Shown: in pieces, positions 60,651 through 64,000 of the stretch | Position numbering within the stretch: position 1 is the stretch's first letter | Layout: each line of letters starts with the position of its first letter | Assembly (NCBI GenBank): GCA_966212235.1 | Contig: CBIHPP010000009.1 | Span: 62,001 to 126,000, forward strand | Direction of reading: 5' to 3' | From: Niastella sp966212235 | GTDB taxonomy: Bacteria; Bacteroidota; Bacteroidia; Chitinophagales; Chitinophagaceae | DNA: 64,000 nt | Notes under the pieces: model-generated | What the model was told of the DNA's origin: nothing | What the model saw: only the letters and a program-made list of their open reading frames with translations | Database searches by the model: none | Translations under genes and position numbers: made by a program

Positions 60651-63600
60651 ATGCAAAAAGCAATAAATAACTGTTTGCTGTTACTGGTATTGGTTTGTAT
60701 GTGCCCGCTTATAGGAACAGCACAAAGTCTTGATTATACCAACACCAAGGAGAAAGTATATGTACAAACCAGCCATGTTTTTTTTAAACCTGGTGAAACT
60801 ATGTTTTTCAAGATCTATATAGTGAAGGCCAATACACAAACGCCATCGTTCATGAGCAATGTGGTATATACCGAGGTGATTAGTCCATCGGGGACCGTAG
60901 TGCAAAAATTGAATTACGGTGTGGAAAGCGGTTATGCCGAAGGATCGTTTGATTTTAGTGAGCAGGCCCCCGGCGGCGTTTATAAGATACGGGTGTATAC
61001 CACCTGGATGCGGAATGAGAATGAGAACACCTTTTTTGTAAAGGAGATCACCCTGTTAAAAGTGATAGCGCCCCGGTTGTTGATGAAACTCGATTTTCCT
61101 GAAAAAGGCTATGGCGCCGGAGATGAAGTAAAGGCAGATTTTTCAATACGAAACCTCAATGACCAGCCTGTTCGAAATCATGAGGCCACCTACAAGGTAG
61201 CTGTTGATGGCGCTGTTGTGCAGACCAATACCTTTACAACAGATGAAGAAGGAAAAGCCCGGGTCCGTTTTTTTCTTCCCAAAACAATTACAACAACCGA
61301 TGGCTTATTAAACATCACCATTCAATACGATTCCTATACCGAAGCTATTTCAAGAAGTATTCCTATTGTGCTTAACAAGATCGATTTGCAGTTTATGCCC
61401 GAAGGCGGAACGCTGGTACAGGGAATAGCCACACAAATAGCGTTTAAAGCCATCAATGAAAATGGTAAACCGGTTGATGTGAAAGGTGAGATCCTGGACA
61501 GCCGGGGAAACAAGGCAGCGTCCTTTGAAAGTTACCGGTTCGGGACGGGAAAATTTGATTTCACACCGCAAAAAGACGAAACGTATACCGCGAAGATCAT
61601 TACTCCGGCGAATATTACGCAAGCTTTTGCATTGCCCCATGCATCCGGCCAGGGCATTATCATGAATATGACGAACGCCGGTAACCAGGTAACGGTGAAG
61701 CTTTCAACCACTAATAAACGAGAAGTGACGCTTGTTGGCCAAACAAAAAATACGGTTTATTACACGAAAAAAATAGTACTGCAATCGGGGGAAAGCACCC
61801 TTGCTATTGACGACAATAAATTTCCAGCCGGTATAGCCTGCTTTACTTTGTATACCAACAACCTGCCCGTGGCCGAACGATTGATCTTCCTGAATGAAAA
61901 CAAAAATTTACAGGTAAGCATTACCACCAGCAAACCAAAGTATTTGCCAAGAGAGAAAGTGACGCTTACCATAAAAACACAGGATGATAAAGGCAATCCG
62001 GTCCCTTCCAATTTATCGCTGGCGGTGATGGATGATAAGTTATGGTCGTTTGCCGATGATAAACAGGACCATATTCTTTCCTGGTTATTGATGAGTTCGG
62101 AGTTAAAAGGAAAGATTGAAGAGCCTACCTTCTATTTTAAAAAGGAAGAACCTAAATCGGCGACGGCGCTTGACCTGGTCATGCTCACCAATGGGTACCG
62201 GTATTTTGATTATACGGACCTGGTTGAAAAGCAGGGTACGTTATCGTATTTGCCCGACGAGCAGAATATTGTAAGCGGTATTATTGTGAATGCAAAACAA
62301 CAACCTGTAAAGGGAACCGTTTTCCTGATCCATTGTGCACAGGGTGGCAAAGCCATTCAATACAACACCACGGAAGACGGCCTGTTCTTTTTTTCGCAGG
62401 TTATACCCAACAGCCAGTACTATTTGTTTGCCCATGCCGGTAATAAAAAAGAGAAAGTAACCATACAGGTAACGCAAAACGGTTTGGGATACAATCCTGT
62501 TAAACGCAAAGCGCTGGCTGAACTGGTGAATGTAAAGCCCGGTTGGAATGTTGTAATACCCAAAGAGGGAGATGCGCTGGCACAACAACAAGTGCCGGTT
62601 GACGATCTTGCAAAAAAGGAACGTAAAGAATTTATGGAATTTGATAAACTCAAAATGAACAACCTGCAAGACGTAGTGGTGGTTGGCTATGGAACCGCGA
62701 AAAAGCAAATGCTGGTAGGAAGTGTTTCCGTTGTAAGAGCAAATGATCTGGCAGGGGTAAACCCGTTAATGGCCTTACAGGGTAGGGTAGCCGGCCTTGA
62801 CATTAAAAAAGAAGCGAACCCCATGGATAACAATAAAATTATGATACGCGGTATGCGCTCGTTGACGGGTAACCAGGATCCCCTGATTGTTTTGGATGGG
62901 GTGCCCATGGAGCAATACCGTTTAAATGCATTGAACGCGGATGATATAGCAGCGGTCACCATTTTGAAAGATGCTGCTGCTACGGCCATATACGGAAGCC
63001 GGGCGGCTTATGGCGTGATCATTATAGAGACAAAAAAATTCAGGAACGGCCCCCTGCGGTATATTATTTCCCCTTCTTATTTGTATGCTTCGCAATCAGT
63101 ACGCATTCCAATTGGATCTGTATTGCCGGTGGCCAAAAAGTTTTATGCCCCCAAATATTATACAACAGAACCCCAGGAACGCACCGATTTCAGAGAAACC
63201 ATTTATTGGAACCCGGTAGTGCAAACCGATAAGCAGGGGATAGCGCAGGTTGAGTATTATAATTCAGATGCATCTACCACATTCAGGGCCATTGCTGAAG
63301 GCATTGGTTACAATGGAAAAGCCGGTAGAACAGAGCACACCTACGTAACACAGAACCTGATGAGCGTTGATGCTAAAATTCCACCGTATTTAACGGTAGG
63401 CGATAAAGCGCTCATTCCCCTGGTAATAAAAAATAACAACATCCAGGATGTACAATTCCGGATAAAAGTTGTGTTGCCACCTACCATGGTCATTGGAGAT
63501 TTCACGAATACGATCTTATTGCCGGCAGACAGCTCACGGGAAATACGCATCCCTGTAAAAGCGATGGCGGCCACTAACGGAAACATACAGTTCATTATAG

Positions 63601-64000
63601 AGACCGATCTTAAAACAGAGACCATTACACTACCTGTTACCGCTACTGAAAAAGGATTCCCGGTCATAGAAACGTTCTCGGGTAACAAAAGCGGTAAACA
63701 TGAGTTTACCATTAACAAAGTAATACCTGGAAGTATACACACCAGTCTGAAAATATTTAAATCACTGGAAGGACAACTATTGGATGGAATAGAATCGATG
63801 TTACGGGAGCCACATGGCTGTTTTGAGCAAACATCATCCAGTACGTATCCGAATATTTATATTTTGAAATACCTGCGGGAATCAGGAAAATCAAATCCGG
63901 CTATTGAGCAAAAAGCACGCGGGTATATAGACGCAGGTTATAAGCGACTGATTGGATTTGAAACCCCCAAAAACGGATTTGAATGGTTTGGCAATACACC
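60651..64000 (+). CDS. Alpha-2-macroglobulin-like protein with embedded SusC-type plug (partial)
   Basis: Open for 1116 codons to the right edge; the C-terminus is missing. Signal peptide at about 1-25 (ends GTAQS). Residues 30-400 are macroglobulin (MG) domains (VYVQTSHVFFKPGETMFFKI, GGVYKIRVYTTW). Residues about 405-530 continue MG-like (PKYLPREKVTLTIKTQDDKG) and end ALDLVMLTNGYRYF. A carboxypeptidase-regulatory-like segment (about 535-600) leads to a full SusC-type plug at about 673-795: LQDVVVVGYGTAKK, LIVLDGVPM, ILKDAAATAIYGSRAAYGVI. After about 815 the A2M domain starts (YWNPVVQTDKQGIAQVEYYN) and reaches the thioester motif Cys1057-Phe-Glu-Gln1060. Known A2Ms trap proteases through a bait region and thioester; here a plug occupies the middle. 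It starts 4 bp after the plugless barrel. Confidence 0.9.
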   Translation, partial: MQKAINNCLLLLVLVCMCPLIGTAQSLDYTNTKEKVYVQTSHVFFKPGETMFFKIYIVKANTQTPSFMSNVVYTEVISPSGTVVQKLNYGVESGYAEGSFDFSEQAPGGVYKIRVYTTWMRNENENTFFVKEITLLKVIAPRLLMKLDFPEKGYGAGDEVKADFSIRNLNDQPVRNHEATYKVAVDGAVVQTNTFTTDEEGKARVRFFLPKTITTTDGLLNITIQYDSYTEAISRSIPIVLNKIDLQFMPEGGTLVQGIATQIAFKAINENGKPVDVKGEILDSRGNKAASFESYRFGTGKFDFTPQKDETYTAKIITPANITQAFALPHASGQGIIMNMTNAGNQVTVKLSTTNKREVTLVGQTKNTVYYTKKIVLQSGESTLAIDDNKFPAGIACFTLYTNNLPVAERLIFLNENKNLQVSITTSKPKYLPREKVTLTIKTQDDKGNPVPSNLSLAVMDDKLWSFADDKQDHILSWLLMSSELKGKIEEPTFYFKKEEPKSATALDLVMLTNGYRYFDYTDLVEKQGTLSYLPDEQNIVSGIIVNAKQQPVKGTVFLIHCAQGGKAIQYNTTEDGLFFFSQVIPNSQYYLFAHAGNKKEKVTIQVTQNGLGYNPVKRKALAELVNVKPGWNVVIPKEGDALAQQQVPVDDLAKKERKEFMEFDKLKMNNLQDVVVVGYGTAKKQMLVGSVSVVRANDLAGVNPLMALQGRVAGLDIKKEANPMDNNKIMIRGMRSLTGNQDPLIVLDGVPMEQYRLNALNADDIAAVTILKDAAATAIYGSRAAYGVIIIETKKFRNGPLRYIISPSYLYASQSVRIPIGSVLPVAKKFYAPKYYTTEPQERTDFRETIYWNPVVQTDKQGIAQVEYYNSDASTTFRAIAEGIGYNGKAGRTEHTYVTQNLMSVDAKIPPYLTVGDKALIPLVIKNNNIQDVQFRIKVVLPPTMVIGDFTNTILLPADSSREIRIPVKAMAATNGNIQFIIETDLKTETITLPVTATEKGFPVIETFSGNKSGKHEFTINKVIPGSIHTSLKIFKSLEGQLLDGIESMLREPHGCFEQTSSSTYPNIYILKYLRESGKSNPAIEQKARGYIDAGYKRLIGFETPKNGFEWFGNT

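Overview
The window is chromosomal DNA of a Bacteroidota bacterium, most likely of the Chitinophagaceae (Chitinophaga/Niastella-like). Reasons: two SusC/SusD pairs, an ECF sigma/FecR pair in front of a SusC with a signalling domain, lipoproteins with Bacteroidota-type leaders, type IX secretion signals, a PorP/SprF protein, and promoter-like TAnnTTTG elements. No rRNA, tRNA, CRISPR array, transposase or phage gene was seen.

Layout. 1-8.2 kb (minus): a polysaccharide utilisation locus read GH35 beta-galactosidase, SusC, SusD, then a SusE-position lipoprotein cut by the left edge; a Cys-type sulfatase lies beyond it on the plus strand. 8.8-16.6 kb: single genes, namely a small membrane protein, the sulfatase, an AI-2E family permease, a secreted tandem SRPBCC protein divergent from a GlxA-type AraC regulator, a GNAT/HTH pair that resembles a toxin-antitoxin module, and a lipoprotein. 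16.7-27.1 kb (minus): a corrinoid block. cobQ, threonine-phosphate decarboxylase, cbiB and a small P-loop ATPase come first; a cobalamin riboswitch then precedes btuF, btuC, btuD, btuB and a PduO-type adenosyltransferase. 27.2-35.4 kb: a secreted NIDO/NHL protein with a type IX sorting tail, a Crp-AraC hybrid regulator, a MacB-type permease, a DUF7151 lipoprotein and a tRNA-dihydrouridine synthase.

35.5-49.4 kb (plus): a long co-directional run of ECF sigma, FecR, STN-SusC, SusD, DUF4397 lipoprotein, GldA-like ABC ATPase, a fused GldF/GldG-like permease and two truncated MutS-like ATPases. The first part looks like a surface-sensing uptake system; the last four genes are tightly packed. A large GAF-type protein and a TAT-exported phospholipase C follow on the minus strand.

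54.9-64 kb (plus): a type IX type-B secreted protein, a PorP/SprF protein, a SusC-like outer-membrane barrel WITHOUT a plug domain and, 4 bp later, a very large alpha-2-macroglobulin-like protein that carries the missing SusC-type plug in its middle, followed by a thioester motif (Cys1057-Phe-Glu-Gln1060). This split barrel/plug arrangement is the most unusual system in the window; it is cut by the right edge.

A second pattern at DNA level: four places hold short period-7/8 word repeats whose arms can pair into hairpins. Three are intergenic (42.5, 49.5, 56.9 kb) and one lies in frame inside fecR (37.1 kb).
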